A program made the position numbers and the translations under genes. A stretch of DNA of 64,000 nucleotides from Flavobacteriaceae bacterium UBA7302 (GTDB taxonomy: Bacteria; Bacteroidota; Bacteroidia; Flavobacteriales; Flavobacteriaceae): the NCBI GenBank assembly GCA_002471825.1, contig DKQS01000001.1, positions 62,001 to 126,000 of the forward strand. Reading direction: 5' to 3'. This document shows, one piece after another, positions 1 through 9,008 of the stretch; within the stretch, counting starts at the first letter, position 1, and the number at the start of each line of letters is the position of its first letter. A model generated the notes under the pieces. It did no database searches, had not been told where the DNA came from, and saw only the letters and a list, made by a program, of their open reading frames with translations.

Positions 1-1137
1 CAACGGCTTGATGTGTACTTCAAAAATTTCTTGACGCTCTCTGATGTCTGGAAGATCCACATAAATTTGTCTGTCAAAACGACCTGCTCTCATCAAAGCC
101 TTATCCAAGACATCAGCTCTGTTTGTTGCAGCTAGCACAATGACATTGGTATCAGTTCCAAATCCGTCCATCTCCGTCAACAACTGGTTCAAGGTGTTTT
201 CTCTCTCGTCATTACCACCCGTCATGCTGTTTTTCCCTCTGGCTCTACCAATGGCGTCGATCTCATCAATAAAGATGATGGAAGGCGATTTTTGTTGAGC
301 CTGTTTGAATAGGTCTCTAACTCGAGAAGCTCCTACTCCCACAAACATCTCCACAAAATCAGATCCAGATAAGGAGAAGAAAGGCACACCAGCTTCTCCT
401 GCTACGGCTTTTGCCAATAAGGTTTTACCTGTTCCTGGAGGTCCTACCAATAAGGCTCCCTTTGGAATCTTTCCTCCCAAAGAGGTATATTTTTGAGGAC
501 TTTTCAAGAAGTCTACAATCTCTTGAACTTCTTCTTTGGCTCCTTCCAATCCGGCTACATTTTCAAAGGTGGTTTTTACTTTGGTGTTTTCATCAAACAA
601 TTTAGCCTTGGATTTCCCAATGCTAAAAATTTGACCGCCACCACCAGCTCCACCTGCTCCAGACATTCTTCGCATGAAGAACAACCAAATGGCAATTAAT
701 AGGATGAACGGCAACAATCCGAAAATGCCTTCCCAAATGCTTTGCCTGTCTTCATTACCAAAGTCGAGTTCCAATCCGTACTCTTTTTTGGCCTGATCCA
801 CCGTTTCTTCGAAATACTTTAGATCTCCAAAATTGTATTCATACAAAGGAGTTCCTGGTCTGTAAAAGGCAGATTTCACATGTTTCTGATGCTTTTGTTT
901 GCTAATCGCATCTTTCTTGATGTAAATCTCTGCAATGTTTTTATTGATAACCAAGATTTCCTTGATATCATCGTCCTTCAAAATTTCAAAAAACTCATTT
1001 TTCGAAATCTTCTTTGAAGCAATACCACCACTGTTTAAAAAATTGAAAGCAATGATCGCAACGATAATTGCTCCGTAAATCCAGTAAGGACTGAATTTTA
1101 GTTTTGGTGTGTTTGGATTTTTATTTGAATCTGCCAT
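1..1137 (-). CDS. ftsH: ATP-dependent zinc metalloprotease FtsH, N-terminal 379 residues (cut by window start)
   Basis: FtsH is a membrane-anchored AAA+ protease that extracts and degrades misfolded membrane and regulatory proteins. The reading frame is open from an ATG at 1137 to base 1, so the C-terminus, including the HExxH zinc site, lies outside the window. Visible parts are an N-terminal membrane segment (about residues 17-35), a periplasmic FtsH-type domain, a second membrane segment before a Gly-rich stretch ([14 protein letters not shown]), the Walker A loop GPPGTGKT near residue 232, Walker B IIFIDEID near 286, and the second region of homology with [19 protein letters not shown]. 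It sits 19 bp downstream of rsfS on the same strand, a common flavobacterial pair. Identification is secure. Confidence 0.97.
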   Translation of the reverse strand, partial: MADSNKNPNTPKLKFSPYWIYGAIIVAIIAFNFLNSGGIASKKISKNEFFEILKDDDIKEILVINKNIAEIYIKKDAISKQKHQKHVKSAFYRPGTPLYEYNFGDLKYFEETVDQAKKEYGLELDFGNEDRQSIWEGIFGLLPFILLIAIWLFFMRRMSGAGGAGGGGQIFSIGKSKAKLFDENTKVKTTFENVAGLEGAKEEVQEIVDFLKSPQKYTSLGGKIPKGALLVGPPGTGKTLLAKAVAGEAGVPFFSLSGSDFVEMFVGVGASRVRDLFKQAQQKSPSIIFIDEIDAIGRARGKNSMTGGNDERENTLNQLLTEMDGFGTDTNVIVLAATNRADVLDKALMRAGRFDRQIYVDLPDIRERQEIFEVHIKPL

Positions 1138-1156
1138 GTTGTTTCTTTCTTGCTGT

Positions 1157-1525
1157 TTAGACTGTTTTCACCTCCGTAATCTTCGCATCTCCCCAAAGGC
1201 TCTCTATATCGTAAAACTCTCTTACGTGTTTTTGGAATATATGAACCACCACATTTACATAATCTAACAATACCCACTCAGAATTTGTTAACCCTTCAGA
1301 ATGCCAAGGTTTGTCTTTTGTTTCCTTGCTCACTAGCTTTTGCACAGAACCTGAAATGGCATTAACATGAGTGTTTGAAGTACCCGAACATACCACAAAA
1401 TAGTCGCAAACCGTATTGTCTATTTCTCGTAAATCAAGGAGTTGAATATCTTCTCCTTTCACATCATCAATTCCTTTAATTATGAACGAAATTAAATCGT
1501 CTGCACCTACGTGAATGTTCGTCAT
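1157..1525 (-). CDS. rsfS: ribosome silencing factor RsfS (Iojap/YbeB family)
   Basis: The 122-residue protein has the usual length of the RsfS/Iojap family, which binds ribosomal protein L14 and blocks 30S-50S joining under starvation. The family core is visible: [17 protein letters not shown] near residues 41-57, then [24 protein letters not shown], which matches the conserved G-x-x-x-x-x-W-x-L-x-D-x-x-x-x-x-x-H pattern. It lies immediately upstream of ftsH on the minus strand with a 19-bp gap, so the two are probably co-transcribed. A candidate TAACTTTG promoter element lies about 20 bp upstream of the start. Confidence 0.95.
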   Translation of the reverse strand: MTNIHVGADDLISFIIKGIDDVKGEDIQLLDLREIDNTVCDYFVVCSGTSNTHVNAISGSVQKLVSKETKDKPWHSEGLTNSEWVLLDYVNVVVHIFQKHVREFYDIESLWGDAKITEVKTV

Positions 1526-1545
1526 TAATAAAATTTAATTTAAGG

Positions 1546-1553
1546 CAAAGTTA
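1546..1553 (-). promoter_or_regulatory. candidate -7 promoter element for rsfS-ftsH
   Basis: On the minus strand this reads TAACTTTG, an exact match to the Bacteroidota -7 consensus TAnnTTTG, about 20 bp before the rsfS start codon. I did not find a good TTTG at the -33 spacing, so it is only a candidate. Confidence 0.35.
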
Positions 1554-1610
1554 TTATTTTTTTTGAGTAATTTGTCTAAACCAATTATACTTTACACAAT
1601 TATTTAACAA

Positions 1611-2339
1611 TTGAAAATCATCAAACTTGATACCATTAATTCGACAAATTCTTTTTTAAAAGAAATGTCTCAAAATGGGGCTTGCGATAATTTTACCGTG
1701 GTCGTAGCCAAACACCAGACTGATGGCAAAGGTCAAATCGACAAAAAATGGATCACCGAGTCGGGTAAAAACCTTACTTTCAGCTTGTTATTTTCCGATA
1801 ATTTATTAATTATCAATCAAAAATATATCAATTTGGCGGTTTCGCTTGCCATCTACGAGACCCTAAAAAAAATCAAAGTCCCGAACCTGTCAATAAAATG
1901 GCCGAACGACATTATGACAGACACCCAGAAAATCGCTGGGATCCTGATTGAAACATTTATCAGAGGTCAATACATCCACAAGGCAATTATCGGTATCGGT
2001 TTAAATGTAAATCAAGAAACTTTTCCCAACGAGTTAAATCGCGCTACCTCACTGAAATTAGTTACCAATAAGGAGTTTGATTTGGATGCTGTTCTTGTCG
2101 ATTTATTATCGGCCTTAAAAGAGAAATTAGCCGTTGTGACTCAAAAGAATTTTTCAAAACTTGAAGCAGCCTATGGCAAAGCCTTGTACATGAAAAATGT
2201 AACTACAGATTTCCGCGACAACCATGGAAAGGTCTTTACAGGCAAAATAACGGGGATTTCTAAAACAGGAAATCTACTAATTGAGGATAGCGATCAACAA
2301 ACTTTAGAATTCGGAATAAAGGAAATTAAATTCGCTTAG
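1611..2339 (+). CDS. birA: biotin--[acetyl-CoA-carboxylase] ligase BirA, TTG start
   Basis: Biotin protein ligase activates biotin with ATP and attaches it to the carrier domain of acetyl-CoA carboxylase. Its 242 residues give the short form without the N-terminal DNA-binding repressor domain. Motifs are DTINSTN (7-13), the ATP/biotin loop GKGQIDKKW (39-47, a variant of GRGRxGRxW), KWPND (96-100), the catalytic Lys in QKIAGIL (107) and GIGLNV (128-133). The start is TTG at 1611. An in-frame TAA two codons upstream excludes any earlier start, and the protein begins MKIIKLDTINSTN as homologues do. It is divergent from rsfS and its stop overlaps the convergent SRPBCC gene by 4 bases. Confidence 0.94.
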   Translation: MKIIKLDTINSTNSFLKEMSQNGACDNFTVVVAKHQTDGKGQIDKKWITESGKNLTFSLLFSDNLLIINQKYINLAVSLAIYETLKKIKVPNLSIKWPNDIMTDTQKIAGILIETFIRGQYIHKAIIGIGLNVNQETFPNELNRATSLKLVTNKEFDLDAVLVDLLSALKEKLAVVTQKNFSKLEAAYGKALYMKNVTTDFRDNHGKVFTGKITGISKTGNLLIEDSDQQTLEFGIKEIKFA

Positions 2340-2725
2340 AGCTTTTCGAGATTTTCCGTTAAGATTTCAATAAAAGAAGTCAATGGTTTTTTCACCATCA
2401 TGGCCATCATCATATTGAATTTTCCATTGAAATCGAGTTGAACTTCAGAAGTGTGAGCATCAATCTCGTCGATATTAGCGGCCAACTGAAAATCCAACTT
2501 ACTGCTTGCAGCACCTAAAGTAACGTTTGAAAATTCGGTTTTGTCTTCTAAAACCAAACGGATTTCTGGCATCCCTTTTAAGGCAAATAAGAATGACTCA
2601 CCATCTACCTCAAATTTTTGAATATCGTCAGGCATGATACTTTCAAAATTACCGACGTCAGCAAAAAAGTGATACATTTCTTCTGCCGATTTGTTTACAA
2701 TTACTTTGTCTCCTGATATATTCAT
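2336..2725 (-). CDS. SRPBCC (START/Bet v1-like) family protein
   Basis: This is a small soluble protein of about 129 residues with the SRPBCC helix-grip pattern: VIVNKSAEEMYHFFADVGNF near the N-terminus, beta strands in the middle and a long C-terminal helix (FIEILTENLEKL). Members bind hydrophobic ligands, but the ligand here cannot be inferred. I prefer the ATG at 2725. An upstream ATG at 2749 would add eight residues and overlap pyrE by 13 bases. The gene follows pyrE on the same strand, an association common in flavobacteria though not informative about function. Its 3' end shares the TTAG stop overlap with birA. Confidence 0.8.
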   Translation of the reverse strand: MNISGDKVIVNKSAEEMYHFFADVGNFESIMPDDIQKFEVDGESFLFALKGMPEIRLVLEDKTEFSNVTLGAASSKLDFQLAANIDEIDAHTSEVQLDFNGKFNMMMAMMVKKPLTSFIEILTENLEKL

Positions 2726-2736
2726 TGATTTGGTTT

Positions 2737-3378
2737 TTAAGGTTTCCACTCACCCGGATTGGATCTCCAATCACGAAGTAAACTTAGTTCTTTTTGGCTA
2801 ATATACTGACTATCCAATGCTTGCTCAAGTAAAATTTCATAATTACTCAAGGTTTTCAAATTGACATTGTGATTTTCAAAATTTTCTGATGCTACATCAA
2901 ATCCGTAAGAGAAGATGGCTACCATTCCCTTTACCGACGCACCCGCCTCTTTTAAAGCATCTACAGCGGCCAAACTACTTTTTCCAGTACTTATCAAGTC
3001 TTCAATGACAACCACATTTTGGCCTGACTCCAAATGACCTTCTATCTGATTTTTTCGTCCATGCTTCTTTGGTTCTGGTCTAACATATACAAAAGGAACT
3101 CCCAACTCTTGGGCAATTAATACCCCAATGGCAATGGCCCCAGTAGCCACGCCTGCTATGGCATCAGGCTTACCGAATTCTTCTTCGACAATCTTCGCCA
3201 TTTGTTCCTTGATGTAAATTCTTACCGGAGGAAAAGATAGTGAAACTCTATTGTCACAGTAAATGGGTGATTGCCAACCTGAAGCCCAAGTGAATGGGTT
3301 TTCTGGACTCAACTTTATTGCCTTAATTTGAAGCAACAGTTCCGCAGTTTTTTTTGCTGTATCTTTGTTTAGAATCAT
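2737..3378 (-). CDS. pyrE: orotate phosphoribosyltransferase
   Basis: PyrE transfers the phosphoribosyl group of PRPP to orotate, making OMP in pyrimidine synthesis. The 213-residue protein carries the PRPP-binding motif VVVIEDLISTGKSS and the orotate-side signature FTWASGWQSPIYCDNR near the N-terminus. The ATG at 3378 (MILNKDTA) is the likely start. A GTG two codons earlier is possible but would leave only 2 bases before the divergent Nudix gene. The intergenic gap to that gene is 8 bases, so the promoters must lie inside the coding regions. Confidence 0.95.
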   Translation of the reverse strand: MILNKDTAKKTAELLLQIKAIKLSPENPFTWASGWQSPIYCDNRVSLSFPPVRIYIKEQMAKIVEEEFGKPDAIAGVATGAIAIGVLIAQELGVPFVYVRPEPKKHGRKNQIEGHLESGQNVVVIEDLISTGKSSLAAVDALKEAGASVKGMVAIFSYGFDVASENFENHNVNLKTLSNYEILLEQALDSQYISQKELSLLRDWRSNPGEWKP

Positions 3379-3386
3379 GCCCACAA

Positions 3387-3989
3387 ATGTATAAAGTTTT
3401 TATAAATGATAAGCCAATTATAATAACTTCTTCCTATGAAAATGAAGAAGATTTACCGGTTCAATTATTTAAAGAAACCGTGGTTGATGAAATCATCTAC
3501 CGACTTAAAAATGAGAGTCTTGAGGGAATTATTTTATTCTCAGATCAGCTAGAAAGTGATTGGAAAACCTTTCAAGAAAGTTTTAAAGTGGTTCGAGCTG
3601 GAGGTGGTTTGGTTTTGAATGACAACAAAGACATCCTCTTTATTTATCGCAATGACAAATGGGATCTTCCCAAGGGCAGAATTGAAAAAGGTGAATCGGT
3701 AGAAACAACCGCCATCCGAGAAGTAGAAGAAGAATGTGGTATTAACGGCTTGAAAATTCTTCAAAAGCTGGTCACTACCTTTCATATTTACTTCCAAGAC
3801 CAATATTGTTTGAAAGAAACACATTGGTTTCTAATGAAAACCGATTATTCGGGAAACTTAACTCCCCAGTTAGAGGAAGGAATTACCAAAGTGGCTTTCA
3901 TTCCGCAAAATGAGATTGAAAACATTATCGAAAAGTCCTACAAGAATATAGATCTCACCTACAACGTCTATAAAAGCCTAAATATTTAA
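3387..3989 (+). CDS. Nudix hydrolase
   Basis: The 200-residue protein has a complete Nudix box at residues 97-119 (GRIEKGES, then REVEEECGI), the metal-binding helix that cleaves nucleoside diphosphates linked to another group. About 70 residues precede the Nudix fold. Such an N-terminal extension is common in flavobacterial homologues and is of unknown role. The start is the ATG at 3387 (MYKVFINDKP); the frame is open further upstream but that would run into pyrE. The substrate cannot be told from the sequence. It is divergent from pyrE with only 8 bases between them. Confidence 0.9.
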   Translation: MYKVFINDKPIIITSSYENEEDLPVQLFKETVVDEIIYRLKNESLEGIILFSDQLESDWKTFQESFKVVRAGGGLVLNDNKDILFIYRNDKWDLPKGRIEKGESVETTAIREVEEECGINGLKILQKLVTTFHIYFQDQYCLKETHWFLMKTDYSGNLTPQLEEGITKVAFIPQNEIENIIEKSYKNIDLTYNVYKSLNI

Positions 3990-4025
3990 AAATTGCTTCT
4001 ATATTTGCCGACTTAAGTTATTCTC

Positions 4026-5654
4026 ATGGCAAGTTTTATAAGAAAGCGAGTTCAAAACGTTAGAAACGATATTTTATCCGGTATTACCGTGGCATTAGCG
4101 CTGGTACCAGAAGCAGTAGCTTTTGCCTTTGTGGCAGGAGTTGATCCTTTGGTTGGACTCTATGCTGCCTTTATGATCGGATTAATTACCTCCATTTTTG
4201 GAGGAAGACCAGGAATGATCTCCGGAGCAACTGGAGCTTTAGCTGTAGTTATGGTCAACTTAGTTTCTGAAGGAAACGCCATGGGGAGTCCAGACGAAAA
4301 TTTAGGCTTGTACTATCTATTTCTAACCGTGATTCTAATGGGAATCATTCAGTTTTTAGCCGGTGTTTTCAAGCTCGGTAAGTTTGTTCGATTGATCCCT
4401 CACCCGGTCATGATGGGATTCGTAAATGGTCTGGCCATTGTCATTTTCCTTTCACAGCTGGGAATGTTTACCCAACAGGTAAATGGCGAAAAGGTTTGGC
4501 TAGAAGGATCTGCTCTGTATTGGATGATCGGCTTGGTAGGATTGACCATGTTAATTATGTGGGGTTTGCCTCAAATAAAAGCTGCTAAAAAACTGCCAGA
4601 AGCACTGATTGCGATTCTCGTTGTTTCCGGTATTGTTATTTTCTCTGGATTGGATGTAGCAACCGTTGGATCCTTCATCCGTGATGGAGGTGGTGAAGGA
4701 TTGAAAGGAGGATTTCCTGTTCCTGTTTTGGAAACTTTTACCAAGATTCCTTTGAATATGAAAACATTATCATTCATCTTTCCATATGCCTTAATACTTG
4801 CAGCCATTGGATTAATTGAATCCTTAATGACTTTAAACTTAATTGATGATTTAACCGAAACACGAGGAAATTCCAACCGCGAATGTATGGCCCAAGGTGG
4901 TGCTAATATCATTACCGGACTATTTGGGGGAATGGGTGGATGTGCCATGATTGGTCAATCGATTATCAACATCAAGGGTGGCGGACGTGGTCGCTTATCT
5001 GGAATAACAGCAGCAGTATTCTTATTGATGTTTATCCTATTTGCCTCCTCATACATTGAGCAAGTTCCAATTGCAGCGCTCGTAGGTGTAATGTTTATGG
5101 TGGTTATTGGAACCTTTGCCTGGTCTAGTTTCAGAATCATTAATAAAATTCCGAGAGCGGATTTGATCGTATTGATTATGGTGTCTTCTTTGACTGTAAT
5201 TTTCGACTTGGCCATTGCCGTAATTGCAGGTGTGATTGTTAGTGCTTTGGTTTTCTCATGGGAAAACGCCAAGCGCATTCGTGCTCGTAAGAGATTCAAA
5301 GAAGACGGCACAAAGATTTACGAGATTTGGGGACCTTTATTCTTCGGAAGTATTTCGGCCTTCAATGAAAAATTTGATGTAAAAAATGATCCGGATTCAG
5401 TAGAGATTGATTTTGTAGAATCGAGAGTTTCCGATCATTCTGCCTTAGAAGCCATTTTCAATCTTGTTGAAAAATACGAAGCAGCTGGTAAAAAAATCAC
5501 TTTGAAACACCTCAGTCAGGATTGTAAAATCCTATTGAACAAGGCCAATCCGAAATTTAAAGAAGTAATTGAGGAAGCAATTGATGACCCAAGGTATCAT
5601 TTAGCGGCCAATCCTGAACAATTTGAAAAAAGTCTATCAGACTATACCTTTTAG
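4026..5654 (+). CDS. SulP family anion transporter with STAS domain
   Basis: This 542-residue inner-membrane protein of the SLC26/SulP family moves sulfate, bicarbonate or other anions by proton or sodium symport. It has about 10-14 hydrophobic segments starting with the conserved NDILSGITVALALVPEAVAFA region, the GATGA/GLYAAF region, and a cytoplasmic STAS domain in the last 110 residues. In flavobacteria such proteins often act as bicarbonate transporters, but the substrate here is unknown. It stands alone 36 bp after the Nudix gene. Its stop overlaps that of the convergent channel gene in the four bases TTAG. Confidence 0.9.
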   Translation: MASFIRKRVQNVRNDILSGITVALALVPEAVAFAFVAGVDPLVGLYAAFMIGLITSIFGGRPGMISGATGALAVVMVNLVSEGNAMGSPDENLGLYYLFLTVILMGIIQFLAGVFKLGKFVRLIPHPVMMGFVNGLAIVIFLSQLGMFTQQVNGEKVWLEGSALYWMIGLVGLTMLIMWGLPQIKAAKKLPEALIAILVVSGIVIFSGLDVATVGSFIRDGGGEGLKGGFPVPVLETFTKIPLNMKTLSFIFPYALILAAIGLIESLMTLNLIDDLTETRGNSNRECMAQGGANIITGLFGGMGGCAMIGQSIINIKGGGRGRLSGITAAVFLLMFILFASSYIEQVPIAALVGVMFMVVIGTFAWSSFRIINKIPRADLIVLIMVSSLTVIFDLAIAVIAGVIVSALVFSWENAKRIRARKRFKEDGTKIYEIWGPLFFGSISAFNEKFDVKNDPDSVEIDFVESRVSDHSALEAIFNLVEKYEAAGKKITLKHLSQDCKILLNKANPKFKEVIEEAIDDPRYHLAANPEQFEKSLSDYTF

Positions 5655-6742
5655 GGCAAGTCAAATCTGGCGTTCGCTACTTTTTCGATTTTACTGACAA
5701 TTTCAGGTCTAGAGCGAATCAAATGCTTCAATTCATAAGACGTAAGTTCAAGCATCTCACAGCGCCGTTTGGCAATCACAGAAGCCGTTCGTTTGGTATC
5801 CCTTAACAAGGCAATTTCACCGAAAAACTGACCTTTTTTCAATTGGACAATTTTATCGGAATCGGCGATAACAACCTCCACCTCACCTTCTAAAATGAAA
5901 TACATAGCATCGCCAATATCACCTTGTTTGATAATGGTTTCGTTTTTGCTAAATCTTTTCACAGTCAGCATTCTCGCGATTTCTGAAATTGTACCTCGAT
6001 CCAACGTAGCGAACAACGGAACTTTAGAAACCAAGTTCCAGCTCGTAATGTATTTGATACGCGCCAATTCTTGTGCAAATCCGTTTGCCAAAATACCTGC
6101 TGGCAAAGCAAACATCCCCAAACCAACAATAGAAGCTAGTGCACCCAAAAGTTTTCCCAAGGCCGTAACCGGAACCACATCACCATAACCTACTGTAGCA
6201 AGGGTCACAACAGACCACCACATGGATTCTAAAATGCTTGAAAAGCCCTTCGGATTTGCATCCTTCTCCACAAAATAAAGAACTGTAGAAATTGCAAATG
6301 TGAGTAACATCATCAGGTACAAAGAGGCTAAAATGGACTTTCGTTCGCTGATGATAACATCCTTGAAGATGGTGAGTGCATCTGAAAACCTAGCTATTTT
6401 CAGAAAAGCTGCAATACCCAGAATTAGTTTTAAAAAATGAAATTGTTCTAAATCAAATAAGAGAATGAAAAAGGGTAAGGAAGTAACTAAATCCACAGCT
6501 CCTTCAAAAGACAGCAAATACTTGTGCATGTACTTGAGCGGCTGACCTAAAAACAGATTGACCACAAAATCCAATACCAACAATCCGAATACAATCAACT
6601 CTAGCCTCTCAATATAATGATGGTAATTGCTATTGAATCGCGTGGTTTCAATCGCAACCAAAAAAGTTGCAGCAACAGCGATTGCAGTGATTAAAATCCG
6701 GTAGAGACTATTATCGTGAAAGGACTGTCTTTGCTTTTCCAT
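5651..6742 (-). CDS. voltage-gated-type K+ channel with C-terminal cyclic-nucleotide-binding domain
   Basis: This 363-residue ion channel has six predicted membrane segments (residues about 15-225), the K+ selectivity filter TVGYGD at 183-188 between S5 and S6, and a C-terminal cNMP-binding domain (about 240-350). That domain has the phosphate-binding cassette FGEIALL at 307-313 and the Arg at 318 that contacts the cyclic phosphate. The architecture resembles MlotiK1-like bacterial CNG/HCN channels. The S4 segment (FLKIARFSDALTIFK) carries few positive charges, so voltage sensing is doubtful. The gene is monocistronic and convergent with the SulP gene. Confidence 0.92.
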   Translation of the reverse strand: MEKQRQSFHDNSLYRILITAIAVAATFLVAIETTRFNSNYHHYIERLELIVFGLLVLDFVVNLFLGQPLKYMHKYLLSFEGAVDLVTSLPFFILLFDLEQFHFLKLILGIAAFLKIARFSDALTIFKDVIISERKSILASLYLMMLLTFAISTVLYFVEKDANPKGFSSILESMWWSVVTLATVGYGDVVPVTALGKLLGALASIVGLGMFALPAGILANGFAQELARIKYITSWNLVSKVPLFATLDRGTISEIARMLTVKRFSKNETIIKQGDIGDAMYFILEGEVEVVIADSDKIVQLKKGQFFGEIALLRDTKRTASVIAKRRCEMLELTSYELKHLIRSRPEIVSKIEKVANARFDLP

Positions 6743-6760
6743 GGTTGATTGAGTGAAAAG

Positions 6761-8527
6761 TTAAAAGATTTTATAAATCGGTAATTGCATGTGTGCCTTT
6801 TCGTAATGTGGGGAATTCTTATGAATAAAATTCAACTGTGCTCGCGGACTTTTGGCAAAGTTTTCATCCTTCATTTGCTCTTCAAACTGTTTCTTTAGCA
6901 GTGCATCATTCTTTAGCAATTCTTCAGCGATATCCTCAAAAACATAAGCCGAATAACCTTCTTTTCGTTGCAAAATGGTATCAAAGAAATTCCAGTTGAA
7001 AAATGAGTCAGGAGCTTCAGCTTCAAGGGTTTCTAGCAAATACCGCACTCCGTTTTGATTGGTAGGAATTAAAATATCTCCTTTTGAAAAAGCCACCTTT
7101 TGCACCGATCTTCGGACCTTGGTGTTGTAGTGTAAATAATGACCCTCGTAAGGCGAGCGACGGGTATCAAATTGATCGATATGATTCACCTCAACTTCGA
7201 TGAGGGTATCCTTTTCAAATCGACTGTATTGAATCTCATTGGTTTTTAATCGGTCAAAAACCGCATGCCAACCTTTCTTCAAAATGTAATAGTTGGGAAT
7301 CCTAATTTCTTTGGACGGAACAAAATTATTGTAATACTTGACCTCTTTGGTGTAAGGTTTACTCCTATCATAAAACAAGCGCTTTCCGTTTGTTACCTTA
7401 CTATCGATGTAAGATCCTTCATAGCCTTTGAATTGAAGTGTTGATGGATTGGTACGATCTACCTCATACGCGATGGCATAGCTCTTTTTGGAGAGCAATT
7501 CAGAAACTGCATTTTGTCGCAATTCAGAAATTGTATCAGCATTTTCAACCGTAAAATCGAGGGTAGAAAACAATAACTCATAGGTCTGCTCCACCCGATC
7601 TTTGTAAGGCTTCAACATATGGGTTTCAATCATAAAACCTAAGGAATGAAACAAGGTTGTATACCCCGTTGAATATCTAGGTCCGTCATAAAATTGCGAC
7701 CACCCTTTCTCAGGAGTCGAGCCCCAAACATTTACATAGGGAGTAATGTCAAGTCCTTTTTGTTGTAGTGACGACTCGATATACGGACGCATTTCTGTTT
7801 CTAAAAAAGGACCTAACTTCCCTCCTAGCTTATTATGTTGCGTGAAAAGATGTGTTAAGGTATACTGATAATCTGCACCATTACTCACATGCGTATCGAT
7901 AAATACATCGGGATTCAATGCATGAAATATTTCTGCAAAAGCAGCTGCATTCTTAGAATCCTGTTTGATGAAATCCCTGTTCAAGTCAAAATTTCTGGCA
8001 TTTCCACGAAATCCATAAGCCTTAGGTCCATTCTGATTGGTTCTCGTATGAGAGTTTCTATTAAATGCACCTCCAACATTGTAAACCGGAATCACAGCCA
8101 ATACAACGTCTTTGTATTTGGACTTTAAGGAATCGTTCTTTACGATGTCTCTAAGTAACATCATGGAGGCATCAATTCCGTCTGATTCCCCTGGGTGGAT
8201 TCCATTATTGATAAGGACTTTTCTCTTCGTAGCGTTTTTTAGATCTGAGATATTGTAAATACGATCGGAGTCATAAACCAATAAATGCAAGGGTTCACCC
8301 GAATCGGTTTGACCAAATGTAAAAAGTGAAAACTCATCGTAGGTATCTGCCAGAGCCTTATAGTAATCAATAACTTCTGCATAAGTGGCTGTTTCAAATC
8401 CTTCAGATTGCTCAAATTTTGTAGTAAAATCAAACGCTTCATCAGCATTTTTAGCACAAGAAAAAATCAGTGTTACCAAGATCAATGACAACACCTGCTG
8501 TAGCTTTTTAGTTCGTATCATCAACAT
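6761..8527 (-). CDS. M14 family zinc carboxypeptidase, lipoprotein
   Basis: This 588-residue exported metallopeptidase has a hydrophobic signal ending in a lipobox-like LIFSC, with Cys24 as the likely lipidated residue. The M14 zinc ligands HPGE (H111, E114) and H213 in DTHVSNG are present, as are the substrate-binding NR in DLNRDF and a catalytic Glu in MIETH near residue 305. It would trim peptides at the cell envelope. Its ATG overlaps the coaD stop as TAATG, which supports this start and suggests translational coupling. No functional link with CoA synthesis is implied. Confidence 0.9.
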   Translation of the reverse strand: MLMIRTKKLQQVLSLILVTLIFSCAKNADEAFDFTTKFEQSEGFETATYAEVIDYYKALADTYDEFSLFTFGQTDSGEPLHLLVYDSDRIYNISDLKNATKRKVLINNGIHPGESDGIDASMMLLRDIVKNDSLKSKYKDVVLAVIPVYNVGGAFNRNSHTRTNQNGPKAYGFRGNARNFDLNRDFIKQDSKNAAAFAEIFHALNPDVFIDTHVSNGADYQYTLTHLFTQHNKLGGKLGPFLETEMRPYIESSLQQKGLDITPYVNVWGSTPEKGWSQFYDGPRYSTGYTTLFHSLGFMIETHMLKPYKDRVEQTYELLFSTLDFTVENADTISELRQNAVSELLSKKSYAIAYEVDRTNPSTLQFKGYEGSYIDSKVTNGKRLFYDRSKPYTKEVKYYNNFVPSKEIRIPNYYILKKGWHAVFDRLKTNEIQYSRFEKDTLIEVEVNHIDQFDTRRSPYEGHYLHYNTKVRRSVQKVAFSKGDILIPTNQNGVRYLLETLEAEAPDSFFNWNFFDTILQRKEGYSAYVFEDIAEELLKNDALLKKQFEEQMKDENFAKSPRAQLNFIHKNSPHYEKAHMQLPIYKIF

Positions 8528-8979
8528 TATATTCTTACAGACTTAGGTACTAGTTTGGTGTAATCTCCATTATTTCGAATCACGTCTCTCACAATTGACG
8601 AGGAGATGTAGGAAGTTTTGGCCGACGTTAAAAGAAACACAGTCTCAATCGGGGCCAAATCCCTATTGGTATGAGCGATGGCTTTTTCAAATTCAAAATC
8701 AGCAGGATTGCGAAGACCTCTCAAGATAAATTCCACATCATTCTCCAAGCAAAAATCCACTGTTAAACCCCTGTAAGCAACCACTTTGATATTCGGCACA
8801 TACATAAAAGCATCTTCGATAAACTTTTTTCGTTCTTCTAGGGAAAACATATACTTCTTATCGGCATTGATTCCGATGGCAATGATTAGCTCATCAAATA
8901 ATTTTGCTCCTCGTTCTATGATATCGAAATGCCCGAGTGTTATGGGGTCAAAAGATCCTGGAAAAATTGCACGTCTCAT
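8527..8979 (-). CDS. coaD: phosphopantetheine adenylyltransferase
   Basis: CoaD transfers AMP from ATP to 4'-phosphopantetheine, the penultimate step of CoA synthesis. The 150-residue protein starts MRRAIFPGSFDPITLGH, with the nucleotidyltransferase (H/T)xGH motif ending at H17, and ends with the conserved ISSSIVRD region. The ATG at 8979 is chosen because homologues begin MRRAIFPGSFDP; an in-frame TTG seven codons earlier is unlikely. It is downstream of the S23 cassette and ddl on the same strand, and coupled to the M14 gene by TAATG. Confidence 0.95.
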   Translation of the reverse strand: MRRAIFPGSFDPITLGHFDIIERGAKLFDELIIAIGINADKKYMFSLEERKKFIEDAFMYVPNIKVVAYRGLTVDFCLENDVEFILRGLRNPADFEFEKAIAHTNRDLAPIETVFLLTSAKTSYISSSIVRDVIRNNGDYTKLVPKSVRI

Positions 8980-9008
8980 AATTAATTCTGTTTGATACAA
9001 GATAAGTT

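Noticed and set aside
305..699. Several plus-strand open frames over the first kilobase
   Set aside because: They are antisense to ftsH, whose minus-strand frame is open to the window edge with all AAA+ motifs.
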